This document shows positions 45,665 through 57,345 of a DNA stretch of 64,000 bases, in pieces. The stretch comes from Phocoena phocoena. Lineage: Eukaryota; Chordata; Mammalia; Artiodactyla; Phocoenidae. The first letter of the stretch is position 1. Every line of letters begins with the position of its first letter. Made by a program: the position numbers and the translations under genes. The stretch is from the NCBI RefSeq assembly GCF_963924675.1, contig NC_089234.1:26899668-26963667 (forward strand), written 5' to 3'. The notes under the pieces were generated by a model. That model did no database searches. It was not told the origin of the DNA and worked only from the letters and a program-made list of their open reading frames with translations.

Positions 45665-46560
45665 GCCTAGAGAAGTTCCTTTAGCATTTGTTGTAAAGCT
45701 GGTTTGGTGGTACTGAATTCTCTTAGCTTTTGCTTGTCTGTAAAGGTTTTAATTTCTCCGTCGAATCTGAATGAGAGCCTTGCTGGGTAGAGTAATCTTG
45801 GTTGTAGGTTTTTCCCTTTCATCACTTTAAATATGTCCTGCCACTCCCTTCTGGCTTGCAGAGTTTCTGCTGAAAGATCAGCTGTTAACCTTATGGGGAT
45901 TCCCCTTGTATGTTATTTGTTGTTTTTCCCTTGCTGCTTTTAATATTTTTTCTTTGTATTTAATTTTTGATAGTTTGATTAATATGTGTCTTGGCATGTT
46001 TCTCCTTGGATTTATCCTGTATGGGACTCTCTGCGCTTCCTGGACTTGATTATTTCCTTTCCCATATTAGGGAAGTTTTCAACTATAATCTCTTCAAATA
46101 TTTTCTCATTCCCTTTTTCTCTTCTTCTTCTAGGACCCCTATAATTCGAATGTTGGTGCATTTAATGTTGTCCCAGAGGTCTCTGAAACTGTCCTCAGTT
46201 CTTTTCATTCTTTTTTCTGCTCTGCGGTAGTTATTTCCACTATTTTATCTTCCAGGTCACTTATCTGTTCTTCTGCCTCAGTTATTCTGCTATTGATTCC
46301 TTCTAAAGAATTTTTAATTTCATTTACTGTATTGTTCATCTGTGTTTGTTTGCTCTTTAGTTCTTCTAGGTCCTTGTTAAACGTTTCTTGTATTTTCTCC
46401 ATTCTATTTCCAAGATTTTGGATCATCTTTACTATCATTACTCTGAATTCTTTTTCAGGTAGACTGCCTATTTCCTCTTCATCTGTTTGGTCTGGTGGGT
46501 TTTTACCTTGCTCCTTCATCTGCTGTGTGTTTCTCTGTCTTCTCTTTTTGCTTAACTTAC
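45665..46560 (-). pseudogene. L1 ORF1 (RNA-binding protein), frameshifted
   Basis: The N-terminal coiled coil (46205-46519) includes KEFRVMIVKMIQNLGNRMEK and INSRITEAEEQISDLED. After frame changes, the C-terminal domain LTADLSAETLQARREWQDIF and YPARLSFRF appear at 45700-45900. Not continuous, so not translated as a whole. Confidence 0.85.
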
Positions 46561-47880
46561 TGTGTTTGGGGTCTCCTTTTCGCTGGCTGCAGGTTTGTAG
46601 TTCCCCTTGTTTTTGGTGCCTGCCCCCAGTGGCTAAGGTTGGTTCAGTGGATTGTGTAGGCTTCCTGGTAGAGGGGACTAGTGCCTCTGTTCTGGTGGAT
46701 GAGGCTGGATCTTGTCTTTCTGGTGGGCAGGACCACCTCTGGTGGTGTGTTTTGGGGTGTCTGTGACCTTATTATGATTTTAGGCAGCCTCTCTGCTAAT
46801 GGGTGGGGTTGTGTTCCTGTCTTGCTAGTTATTTGGCATGGGGTGTCCAGCACTGTAGCTTGCTGATCGTTGAGTGGAGCTGGGTCTTAGCATTGAGATG
46901 GAGATCTCTGGGAGAGCTTTTGCCATTTGATATTACATGGAGCTGGGAGGTCTCTGGTGGACCAATGTCCTGAACTCGGCTCTCCCAACTCAGAGGCACA
47001 GGCCTGACACCTGGCTGGAGGACCAAGACCCTGTCAGCCATACGGCTCAGAAGAAAAGGGAGAAAAAAAGAAATAAAGAAAAAAAAAAGTAAAATAAAAT
47101 AAAGTTATTAAAATAAAAATAATTATTAAAAATAAAAAGTAATAAGAAAGAAGAGAGCAACCAAACCAAAAAACAAATCCACCAATGATAACCAGCACTA
47201 AAAACTGTACTAAAAAAACCCAAACAAACAAACAAAAAAAACGGACAGCCAGAACCCTAGGACAAATGGTAAAAGCAAAGTTATACAGACAAAATCACAC
47301 AAAGAAGCATACACATACACACTCACAAAAAGAGAAAAAGGAAGAAAAAATATATATCTTTTGGGAAGGCTGAGGTCTTCTGCCAGGGTTCAGTAGGTGT
47401 TCTGTAGGAGTTGTTCCACATGTAGATGTATTTCTAATGTATTTGTGGGGAGGAAGGTGATCTCTACCTCTTACTCCTCCGCCATCTTGAAGGTCTCTTT
47501 ATTTCATTTTTTAAAATACGTATTTTTAAAAAAACTGCCTATACAATTTACAGTAGCATTAAAAAATGTAATACTTAGGAATAAGTTTAACAACATATGT
47601 GTAACACCTGAAAACTACAAAACATTGCTGAGGGAAAACTTAAAATACTTAAATAAATGGAGAAATATATGTTCACAAATTAGACTCAATATTGTTAAGA
47701 TGTTCATTCTTTCCAGTTGATCTATAAAGTCAATGCAGTATCAATCAATCTAGCAGGCAAACTGACAAGCTGATTCTAAAATTTAGACAGAAGTGCAAAA
47801 GACCTAAACTTTAGCTGAGACAATCTTGAAAAATAAAAACAAAGATGGACTCACACTAATGAATTTCAAGACTTACAATA

Positions 47881-48311
47881 AAGTAATAGTAATCGGGCTT
47901 CCCTGGTGGTGCAGTGGTTAGGAATCTGCCTGCCAATGCAGGGGACACGGGTTTGAGCCCTGGACCGGGAAGCTCCCACGTGCCTCAGAGCAACCAAGCC
48001 CATGCGCCACAACTACTGAGCCTGTGCTCTACAGCCCGCGAGTTACAATGACTGAGCCCATGTGCCTGTGTTCCACAGCAAGAGAGGCCATGGCAATGAG
48101 AGGCTTGCGCACTGCAGTGAAGAGTAGCCCCTGCTCACCGCAACTAGAGAAAGCCTGTGCGCAGCAACGAAGACCCAACACAGCTAAAAATAAAAAAATA
48201 CATTTATTTAAAAAAAAAAAAAAGAATCACACCCTTAAACTACAGCATGTGGTAACTTGATGGATGGAACTCTGTAGTATAGTCTATAAAAAAAAAAAAG
48301 TAATAGTAATC
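47881..48311 (+). mobile_element. CHR SINE, long form, with 3'-transduced tail
   Basis: SINE body at 47895 to about 48224 with an A-tail. About 60 nt of non-SINE sequence (from GAATCACACCCTTAAACTAC) and a second A-tail follow. The 14-bp duplication AAGTAATAGTAATC lies at 47881-47894 and at 48298-48311, outside the extra sequence. Confidence 0.88.
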
Positions 48312-48540
48312 AAGATAGCATGGCTCTGGTGTAAGGACAAACATGTCGATCAATGGAACAGAATAGCAAATTCACAAACAATTTCACATATATAGCCAGT
48401 TGATTTTTGAGAAAGGTGCCAAGATAATTCAATAGGTAAAGGATAGTGTTTTTCAACAAATTATGCTGAAATAACTGGATATCCATATAGAAAAAATGAA
48501 CCTTGTTCTCTAGTTTAGATCTTATTAAAAAATTAGCGGC

Positions 48541-48881
48541 GGGCTTCCCTGGTGGCGCAGTGGTTGAGAGTCCGCCGGCCGATGCAGGGGACACGGGTTT
48601 GTGCCCCGGTCCAGGAGGATCCCACATGCCGCGGAGCGGCTGGGCCCATAAGCCATGGCCGCTGAGCCTGCGCATCCGGAGCCTGTGAGCCACAACTATT
48701 GAGCCCGTGCACGTAGAGCCCTGCTCCAGAACAAGAGAAGCCACCGCAATAAGAAGCCTGCGCACTGCAACGAAGAGTAGCTCCCACTCGATGCAACTAG
48801 AGAAAGCCCATGCACAGCAACGATGACCCAACACAACCAATAAATAAATAAATAAAATTTAAAAATCTAAAAAAAAAAAAG
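48541..48881 (+). mobile_element. CHR SINE, hybrid of short-form head and long-form tail
   Basis: The first 145 nt match the short copies (GCCATGGCCGCTGAGCCTGC). The rest matches long copies (AGCCACAACTATTGAGCCC, CAACGAAGAGTAG, AACGATGACCCAACACAACC). Confidence 0.88.
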
Positions 48882-51129
48882 TTAACATAAGTGGATTCTG
48901 GACTTATACATAGGAGATGAATTTCTAGAAGAAAACAAAACTTCTAGGAGAAAACAGAAAATCTTGGTGTTATTGGGATAGGCAAACATTTCATAGATAA
49001 GGCATAAAAGAACAAGAAAGAACAAACATATATTTTTTAAAAACTCTTAGAACTCGATAAGAAAAGAAAACAAGTAATCCTATTTTGTTTTGTTTTGTTT
49101 TTTGAAAGGGCAAAAGACCTGAACAGACACTTCACAAAAAAGGATCCATATACGGGATGACCAATAAACACATGAAAAGATGTTCAATATCATGAGTCAC
49201 TTGGGAAATGCAAGTTCAAATCACGGGACACGACTACATAGTTATTAAAATGGCTAAAATTAAAAAGACTGACCATACTAGGTAGTGGCAACAACGATGA
49301 GCAACTGGGTCTTCCATACATTGCTGCCAGTAATGTTTAATAGCACAACCATTTTACAAAACAGGCTGACAGTTTCTTACGAAGTTATATATCTATTTAC
49401 CATATGACCCAGGAATTTCACTCCTAGGTGTTTACCCCTTCCCAATGGAAAAAAAAATTTCCACACAAAAACTTGTACATGAATGTTCATAGCTGCTTCA
49501 TAATAGTCCCAAACTGAAAGAATCCTAATGCCCATCAAGAGTTTAACTGATAAACAAATTGTGATATATCTGTACAAAGGAATAGTACTCAGCAATAAAA
49601 GAACAAACTACAGATACACAAAATGACAAGGATGAATCTCAAAAACATGCTGAATGAAAGAAGCCAGGCACAAAAAGAATATATTACTTTATGATTCTAC
49701 TTATATAAAACTCTAGGAATAACAAACCTAATTTATAGTGATAAAAACAGAACAGTGGTTGCCTGGGGCTGGATATGGGGATGGGATTGACTGGGTAAGG
49801 GCACCAGTGAAGTTTTGGGGGTAATGAAAATGCTCTATATTGTTGACTGCTATACAGGTGTATACATTTGCCAAAATTCATCGAACTGGATACTTAAAAT
49901 GGGTGTATTTTATTGTATGTAAATTATACCTTAATAAAATAGATTTTAAGAACTTCTAAGGATAGCATATTCCTAAGGATAAATGCCACCGTAATATTAA
50001 TTTCATTCATAACTAAGATATTATATTTGTAAAGAACTCTGGAGATAAAGGTCTTTGTTATCAAGCCTCTTCCCTCTATCCTTCTCCCTTACGGATTTTC
50101 TACTAATGTCTAAAGTAAATGCAGCAAAATTTCAATTTGGGAATCTCAGAAAATCCACAGGGGTACAGTGAAAAAGTTCAAGTATTAAAAAATCAAAAGG
50201 TTGTATATTAGAGTGTATGGAAGTGACGGTAATGGTTACTTGTGGCAGTAGAATTGATTTGGCTTTCCCAGCAAAAGCCTGATGACTCAACCACTACTGT
50301 TCAAATGTCTAGGAAAGCTGACAAACAACCTCAGTTTAATGGTAACACTAACTTTCTGCCACCCCTGCACATCTCCTGTTCTGCTTTTCTGTTTACAATG
50401 AACAGTTATCTCCAAAAGAAAGAAAGAAAGAAGCCGTCAGGTGACAAACACACAAAATGAAAGGACTTAATAAGTATTTATACGACTGTCCTCAGCTTAG
50501 TCCTCAAAGGCCAAGGGCTAACATTTCCCTCCCTGAAAATATATTAAAGCATCACTTTCAAAATTACCATGAATTTCTCTGAAGCTGCTGCCTGGGCCAG
50601 GAGGGAAAAATATATACTTGCAGACACCAACTAGCCTAACCACCACCACGGCAACGTTAAGTGTGCTGACTTTGCTAACGGTACTGTGTGTAGGCTGGAA
50701 GATACAGCATGGACTGGCTGAACTTGATGGTAAGATGACAGATGTTTCTAGTTTGCATGTAAACCCTGCGTTAATCACAAGGAAGGGTATGTTAAGTAGA
50801 GAAAGGAAAATGTTCCAGATATAGGACAACATTTGGAATTGGGGGTGCAAGAACTAGATACAGAGAATAATATTGATGACTAGAGAGATGCAAATGATAT
50901 TTAAGAATTCTGTTTGGTCTTAAGAAGGACTCTGAGGAAAGATTCTGGCATGATGAAACCCATGCGGGGTGGGGGGAAAGGGATATAATGATTACGATGA
51001 TGAATGAATGTAAGAATAAAATGGGTAAAAGTTGTACTCGGGATAAGGCTGCAGCCTAAGAGGGATAGGACAAGAATTCTGACTAAGGCTGGAACTTCAG
51101 TGTTATCAATCAACCAACAACCATTTTTT

Positions 51130-52237
51130 TAAAAAAAATAGAAAATGCTTAAATTTTATTACTTTACACTTAAAACATAAAGTACAGAATGCCGTAAATA
51201 ACAGGGAAGAAAAAGATAACATTACAAATCATTCAAACACAAAGACTGAGGAAAGAAAGTAAATTTCGGGTTGGGGTAGCAGGTTGATGGTGTAGTCAGG
51301 AGCTGACAATGGTGGTGGTGAAGAGCCTGATTTGCCCGCGGGGGCGGGTGGGGATTTCCTGCAGGAGCTAGTGCAGGTTCTCCCTGGAGGGGTGGTGAAT
51401 TTTGACCTGGCTCTGGGTCTCCTGCAGGAGCAGCGGCGGGTTCTCCCTGCCCAGGTGGTGAATCATCATCTGGGGCTGGGTCTCCTGCTGGAGCTTCAGA
51501 CTCTGCCTCGGTGGACTCCAGGTCCTACAGCTGACTCAGGGGAAGGTTGACACGGTGCTCCATGTTGGAGCCGGATGTGCTAATAAGCTCCCTGTGAGCC
51601 CAGGACAGGATCCTGGGGAGTAGCCTGGGTGGTGCTCGAGGCCAAGGCCTTTCCTGTTCACCTCTGGGCCCTGGTTCTAATGAACCCTCAGTGGCCACAC
51701 TCACCGGGAGCCTGCACTGGCCCTCCCTGGCAGTGTGGTGCACTGGCTCCTCACTTGGGCAGATGAATTGGATGTCCCCATCAAGCAGCTCCTCACCAGT
51801 CTCTGGGGTGGGGCTCTGCAATGACAGTGACCAGCAGCTGGCCTGGCCCGGAGGTATCAGAGCCCTGCCTGGCCAGTATCTTATCACTGCTTCTTCTGCC
51901 CATTTGACCTTCTGCTCCCAGATCAGGCACAGACCTGTGTCTGCTCCGATATGCACTTAGGAGAAAGGATATACATCTAGAGGGCTTGTGACAAACCTCG
52001 GGTAGAAGGGCACTGCCTGGGCTCTCTACATCCAGCCCAGCCAGCTTTGACCTGGGGTGTGGACATAATTGGCCCATCAGACTTCTAACCCCTCATCAGC
52101 CTGCTCTTGCTTGAGGAAGACCGATCCCACATAAACCCCCACCTTCACACATACAGGGAGGGGACACAGGGCTACCAGGGTGGGATCAGAGTGATGTCTT
52201 GGCCTGAGCTGGCCTGCCCTGGGCCTCCCTGTGTTAC
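51130..52237 (-). pseudogene. GC-rich passenger segment, possible retrocopied transcript end
   Basis: Not recognised. The minus strand contains open stretches rich in Pro/Glu/Ala, including a 21-residue unit repeated twice in frame (beginning APAGDPAPDDDSPPGQGEP). In-frame stops and frame changes break any long protein. An AATAAA lies about 20 nt before the terminal A-run. It could be a 3'-transduced genomic piece or an mRNA end joined to L1. Confidence 0.55.
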
Positions 52238-52500
52238 TTTTTTTTTTTTTTTTAAATTTTTATTGGGTTATAGTTGATTTACAATGCTGTGTTAGTTTCA
52301 GGTGTACAGCAAAGTGAATCTGTTATACATATATCCACTCTTTTTTAGATTCTTTCCCCATATAGGCCATTACAGAGTATTGAGTAGAGTTCCCTGTGCT
52401 ATACAGTAGGTCCTTATTAGTTGTCTATTTTATATATAGTAGTATGTATGTGTCAATCCCGATCTCCCAATTTATCCCTCCCCCCTTATCCGTGGTAACC
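52238..52500 (-). mobile_element. L1 3' end, 5'-truncated
   Basis: Poly-T, then TATTGGGTTATAGTTGATTT, GTTTCAGGTGTACAGCAAAG and CCCTGTGCTATACAGTAGGT: the reverse of the artiodactyl-type L1 3' UTR. Confidence 0.9.
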
Positions 52501-52504
52501 ATAA

Positions 52505-53245
52505 TTTTTAACAACCATTTATTGAGTGACTAGTCTGTGCTAGGCATTCTTCTAGGTGCTAGGGAAACTGGTGAACAGGTAGACAAAGTTTCTTTCTCTG
52601 GTGAGGAGTAGAGGGAGAATATGTAATAAATATTTTAATCTCAGAAACCAGTAAGTATTGTGAAGAAAACAAAATAAGGTAACAAAAAACAGGAAGTGAA
52701 TAGTACGACCTACTCTAACTGAGGTGGTTATGAAATGATGCTGAAGCAGGTAACATTTGAGCTGAGATCTGAAAGATGAGAGTCAAGCCTTGTGAAGATC
52801 TGGGGGAAAAAGCCTCCCAGACAGAAAGAAGAACAAGTCAAAGGTATATTCAAGTGAAAGAAAGAAAGGTGACTGGTATGGGTGGGGCAAACTGAATGAG
52901 GGGGAAAGTGGTGGGAAACGAGGTTAGTAAGGTGACGCAGGGCCAGATCATGTAAGGCCTTCCAGGTCACAGTAAGAAGTCTGGATTTCTTGTTAAGTGT
53001 AAAGGAGAGCCCCTGGAGGTTTAGAGATATTTAAATATGGCATCATCTAATTTATGCTTTAGAAATACTTATACTAGGTACCACACAGAGAAAGGGGAGT
53101 GGGGGGCATCTGGGGCAGTGGGGAGGGGATAACAAGGGCTAGTTGAAAGAGCAGAGGAAGGAAGACCAATTAGAGCTGATAAAATAATCCAGGCAAGAAG
53201 TGATCATGGCTAAGGTTAGAAGAGGTAGATTAGGAAGTGCTTAGA
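52505..53245 (+). repeat. Ancient mammalian interspersed repeat
   Basis: Worn copy of the same family as 37120-38790: CCATTTATTGAGTGACTAG, GGGCCAGATCATGTAAGGCC, AATAATCCAGGCAAGAAGTG. Family not assigned. Confidence 0.55.
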
Positions 53246-54779
53246 AGAAAGGTATTTTACCCTCACAAGAGAGGAAGGAGGAGAAAAGCCCTCCTTTTAT
53301 ATAACTGAGAATTATAAATCTAGGTTATAATACACATTTATTTCAGTATAGTGATTTACTTCTTCAGTAGGGCCGATCCTTCAAATATTTAATCTGGTAC
53401 ATTAACCTGGATAGGGATAAAACCAGGGTTCTTGCTCCTTGTGGCCAGGAGAAACAAGGTAAAACATTCAAGATTTTTGCATGGGAAAGAGGAGGAGTTT
53501 TTAGGTCTGTACTATTCTCTATTGGTTATTGCCAGGCTTCAGCTAAATAAGAATACAAAAACTTTGATTTCAAAGTGTTTTCCTACTGTTTTCCCTTGAT
53601 TTCTTTGTAAAAATATCTCTTAAAAAAAAAGTCAACATTGTCTTCGTTAAATTAAGAGGAAATGATATTGTCTACATTTTGATTAGGACTGAAAGAAATA
53701 AGTAAGCACACCTAAGGATGGAGATGGTGATAGCAGGGAGACCCAGAACAGCTCTAGAACTTACAAAGAGCTAGGGTAGAAAAGAAAAAGGGACCCAGAA
53801 GGTTCAATAGAGTCCACTGGCACTTAAGCATCTTTTAACAAGTGAGTTTCAAGAGAAACTGAAAGAATTTGGCCATAAATTGAACATGCAGAGTAAAAGG
53901 TAATGAATGCTCAAAAGTGGAACCATAACTTTTAACATTTCCAGTTTTCCATTTTTAAAAAATCTCTATAACTTTCAGTGACCAAAGAAGTAGTCCCTTA
54001 TCTTTGGGGGAGCGCCTCAGGTAAGAGTGCAAATGAAAAGAAAATGGTGGCTGCATGTATAGAACAGGACAAACATTTCAACAGGAGTAAGCATCACTTT
54101 TCTCAGTGGGATTATTGTATTAATATTTTAACAGCTTCTACTAAATATGATTATATATTAGGTGAACTCATAAATATGTCAGATCTGATTAGTGAACGTG
54201 GAAGACAGGAAGGGGCAGACTTGTCAGCAGAAGGAAAGTTCACATTATGAATTTGACTGGTTTCTAATAACCAACAAGAAAAAGCTTGCAATCACTCCAA
54301 TTCTTTTAAATAAAACTTACCAGGAAATGAATTCACAAATGCCCGGGTATAAATGATTATTTAAAGACTGGACACTTGGCAATCTTTTTTTCTATTTACT
54401 AATTATAGGAAAAGCCATATAAAAAAATTCACCAAAATCACAACAAAGCCATTTTTATTACTTCTGGATTTTTGAGGGATAGGATAGTCACTTAACATAT
54501 TTAGGTTTCAAATTGGGGCTCTTGTTTCTGTAGTGGGTTCCCTCATGCAATTTCATAGCTTCCAGGGTGATAGGTTCTTTTGTTCTAAACCAAGAAGCTC
54601 ACAGCAGTTTAATTTACTGCTGCATTATGATAGCTACTAACCACGCACACCTCCAAGGCTGGTAAACGCACTGATGTAGACAGTGCCACCTTAAAAGGAT
54701 TTTTGGATGGGTCTTAGTGATGGGGGGGAAAAAAAGGACATAATGTTTAATTATAAGAAATGATTGAAATAGGCACAGA

Positions 54780-55290
54780 CATACCCCGGGTGCCTCTGCA
54801 CTGCAGCAAGCTCTAAACTTGTTATCGTTAATGGTTTAAATTTCACTGTGCTAATCATTTCAGGACACAAGCCTTTCTTGATAATCTAATGAATTATTCC
54901 AACATCCTTCAGCAAAAAAAAAAAAAATCCTCCATGACAGCACTAATTACAAGACGTTTTCCCAGTGCTTATGTAAAATATGACAGAGCAGCAGCTTAGG
55001 GAATTGCAGAAAACTGCTTCTAATTTCCACTGAGAAACTGACAAACATCTCTCTTTCATCTCTCCCAGCTCTCAAGTAAGATTTAACTTTCTCATTTAGT
55101 TAATTACCGAGTGAGGATCATCATTTCCCTGGATCGGAGCGGCATAGAGCCTTTATCGTGTTAACTTGTGAACTTGATCGATGGCTGCTGCTAAAACTTA
55201 ATAACTTCACCCCCTGGCAAATTGTAAGATAAATATAATAGGAGAAACTCTGACAGTAAAAACCTGCCAGAAATGAGCGCTGTGTTTATG
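54780..55290. promoter_or_regulatory. Candidate conserved non-coding element in BTRC intron
   Basis: Repeat-free block dense in homeodomain-type cores (CTAATGAATTATTCC, GCACTAATTACAAG, TTAGTTAATTACCG, AACTTAATAACTTC) with few CpGs but balanced complexity. It looks unlike its surroundings. Conservation was judged by appearance only. Confidence 0.5.
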
Positions 55291-56356
55291 TTTCTTTGCA
55301 GGCAGCAAAAAAACAACCGACAGCTTATTACTGGTTGCGTGTTACTTATATTTAAAAGACTCCAGGCAGTTAACTTTCTACGTACTGTTAAGACTTTGCT
55401 CACAAGATGGGGAAAAATGAGAAAAAGCACCAGTGATGCAGACTTGGGGAAATGAGGGAAGAAGGAAAAAAAAAAACAGGGAGAAGGGCAAAGCAAGGGA
55501 ATATATTGTGTAAAATCTTTCAAAATGTCATGTTTATCATATAAAATGTCCAACCAGCACAAACAGGCATAAGATCCTTAAAAAAAATAATTCTGGACTT
55601 CTAAGACACTGTATGAACTATACCTAGGAGCAAAGCAAGAGAATTTCACTCACTCAAATTTTTTCAACGACTGTAAGTCCATGCCTGCAGAATCCAATTA
55701 ACTGCAGAATTCCTAGATCTCTTTTCAAAAACCCCTGCAGCTAGAAAATCATTTACTAACTACACCATTTAACCCTTTCTGAAACAAGTACACTATAGCT
55801 AGGAAATGCATAACTTTGTGTAGAACATTTCATCTAGTCTTACATTCACCTTCCACACCTAAGCTAGCCAACTGCGAAGGAAACAGTCTGGAATTTTTTT
55901 CTTTTGGTCAAACTTGAATCTGAACTTGGAATTTTAACGTTTAACTGCAAGCGAATTGGTACCATGGCCTAGTACAGTATGAATTTTAAGCCTTTTATAA
56001 CCAACGGTAGCAAAGACAATAGACAAGGTATAACAAATAATAGAATGGCTGCTCACCAGTGTCAGTCCCCTCTATCCCCCAAAACAAAACAAATCTCTAT
56101 ATAAACTGCTAATTCTGTTAAACTGACCACCCTCATAGTATAGTAATATTACAAACAACAAAATATGAACTAAATTTTGGGAAAGGTAGAGGAAGGCAGA
56201 AAAGGTCTTGTAGGACTTAGAGTTTAAGCCTAACTTGTGAGACTGTTTTTAACATCCATTATCTGCTATGTTTGCGCCAACAGCTGAAGGCTTCCTGTTG
56301 CAATCAAGGGGCCACCATTTTGAAAGTTGAAAGGATGTGGAAAACTGAATAGCAAA

Positions 56357-56589
56357 ATGGCAAATCAGGGGCTTCCCTGGTGGCGCAGTGGTTGAGAGTC
56401 TGCCTGCTGATGCAGGGGACATGGGTTCGTGCCCTGGTCTGGTAAGATCCCACATGCCACGGTGCGACTGGGCCCGTGAGCCATGGCCACTGAGCCTGTG
56501 CTTCCGGACCCTGTGCTCCGCAAGGGGAGAGGCCACAACAGTGAGAGGCCCGCGTACCGCAAAAAACAAACAAAAAAGATGGCAAATCA
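56357..56589 (+). mobile_element. CHR SINE, short form
   Basis: Head at 56368; duplication ATGGCAAATCA at 56357-56367 and 56579-56589. Confidence 0.94.
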
Positions 56590-57014
56590 AGTTCATATTC
56601 ACTAGAGGATCAAATTTGATTCCTCATTTTTTTTGGTTTTCTTTCTTTAAATCAGGATTATTGGGGTCAAGCAAAGAAAGATCAATTGATTTTTTTAAAA
56701 TACAGCATTTATAATAGACAAACTTTAGAAAATATGAAAAATACAGAAACACAAAGAACATAAAAATTGCCCATAATTTCCACCATCAACAAATAAACAG
56801 TGTTCACATTTTGGTGGATATATATCTTTCTGGTCTAAAAAAAAATTATTAGTCAATTATTTGATATGTGGGAGAGTGTTTCTGTGTCATCTAGAGAATT
56901 CTTTGTCTATAACATCAAATTAATCAGAGCAGGCAAAATCTATCTCCTTTGCTGAACACCTCAGAGAAGTCAAGATCTGATCCTATAGGATATAGAATTA
57001 TAAGTGATTGTGAG

Positions 57015-57345
57015 TGTGGAAAGGAGGGGAGAGAAGAGGAGGAAGAGGCAGAGAGAGGAGGGAAGGAGTGAGGAGGAGGGAGAAGGAAGGGGAAGAGCGG
57101 GAAGAAAGGGAAGGGAGGCAGGGAGAAAGGAGAGAGCAAGGAGGAGAGGAGAGGTGAGAAGGGAGAGGAATGAAAGTGACTGAAGATGGGGAACAGGAGA
57201 GAGTGGGTAGGAGAGAGACGGGAAAAAGATGGGAAGGATAGCATGGATAGGAAGAAATGGCAAAGGGAAAAGAGATGAGGGGCAAGGAAATAGATGGAGG
57301 GAGAGAGTAGGGATGAGGTGGAGAGAGATGAGGGGGAAAGGAATA
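57015..57345. repeat. Purine-rich (GGA/GA)n tract
   Basis: About 330 nt almost wholly A and G on the plus strand, with short GGGAGA, GAGGA and AAGGG motifs rather than one unit. Confidence 0.95.

Larger units (their letters stand above)
41199..47506 (-). mobile_element. Full-length but inactive L1 retrotransposon
   Basis: The minus strand runs from a 5' UTR start (GAGACCTTCAAGATGGCGGA, near 47497) through ORF1 and ORF2 to a 3' end with A-tail at 41206-41214. A short duplication ATTTCA lies at 41199-41204 and 47501-47506. ORF1 and ORF2 have frameshifts and stops, and a CHR SINE interrupts ORF2. It lies in the same orientation as BTRC. Confidence 0.92.
47500..49960 (+). mobile_element. Old L1 3' half, broken by two SINEs
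   Basis: Degenerate ORF2 3' region and 3' UTR, e.g. AATCAAGATAGCATGGCTCT, AATTCACAAACAATTTCACA and GTATGTAAATTATACCTTAA. SINEs are inserted at 47895-48297 and 48541-48881. Confidence 0.75.
51116..52520 (-). mobile_element. Composite insertion: L1 3' end plus ~1.1 kb GC-rich passenger
   Basis: An 11-bp duplication AACAACCATTT at 51116-51126 and 52510-52520 brackets the whole block. On the minus strand it reads L1 3' end (about 52500-52256), an A-rich stretch (52255-52238), then GC-rich unique sequence to a GTAATAAAATTTAAGC polyadenylation signal and a short A-run. This is a single retrotransposition product. Confidence 0.8.

Noticed and set aside
51525..51956. 143-residue minus-strand frame as an intact gene
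   Set aside because: Part of the composite retrotransposed block. The reading frame shifts relative to the repeat-bearing frame, so I treat it as a pseudogene fragment.
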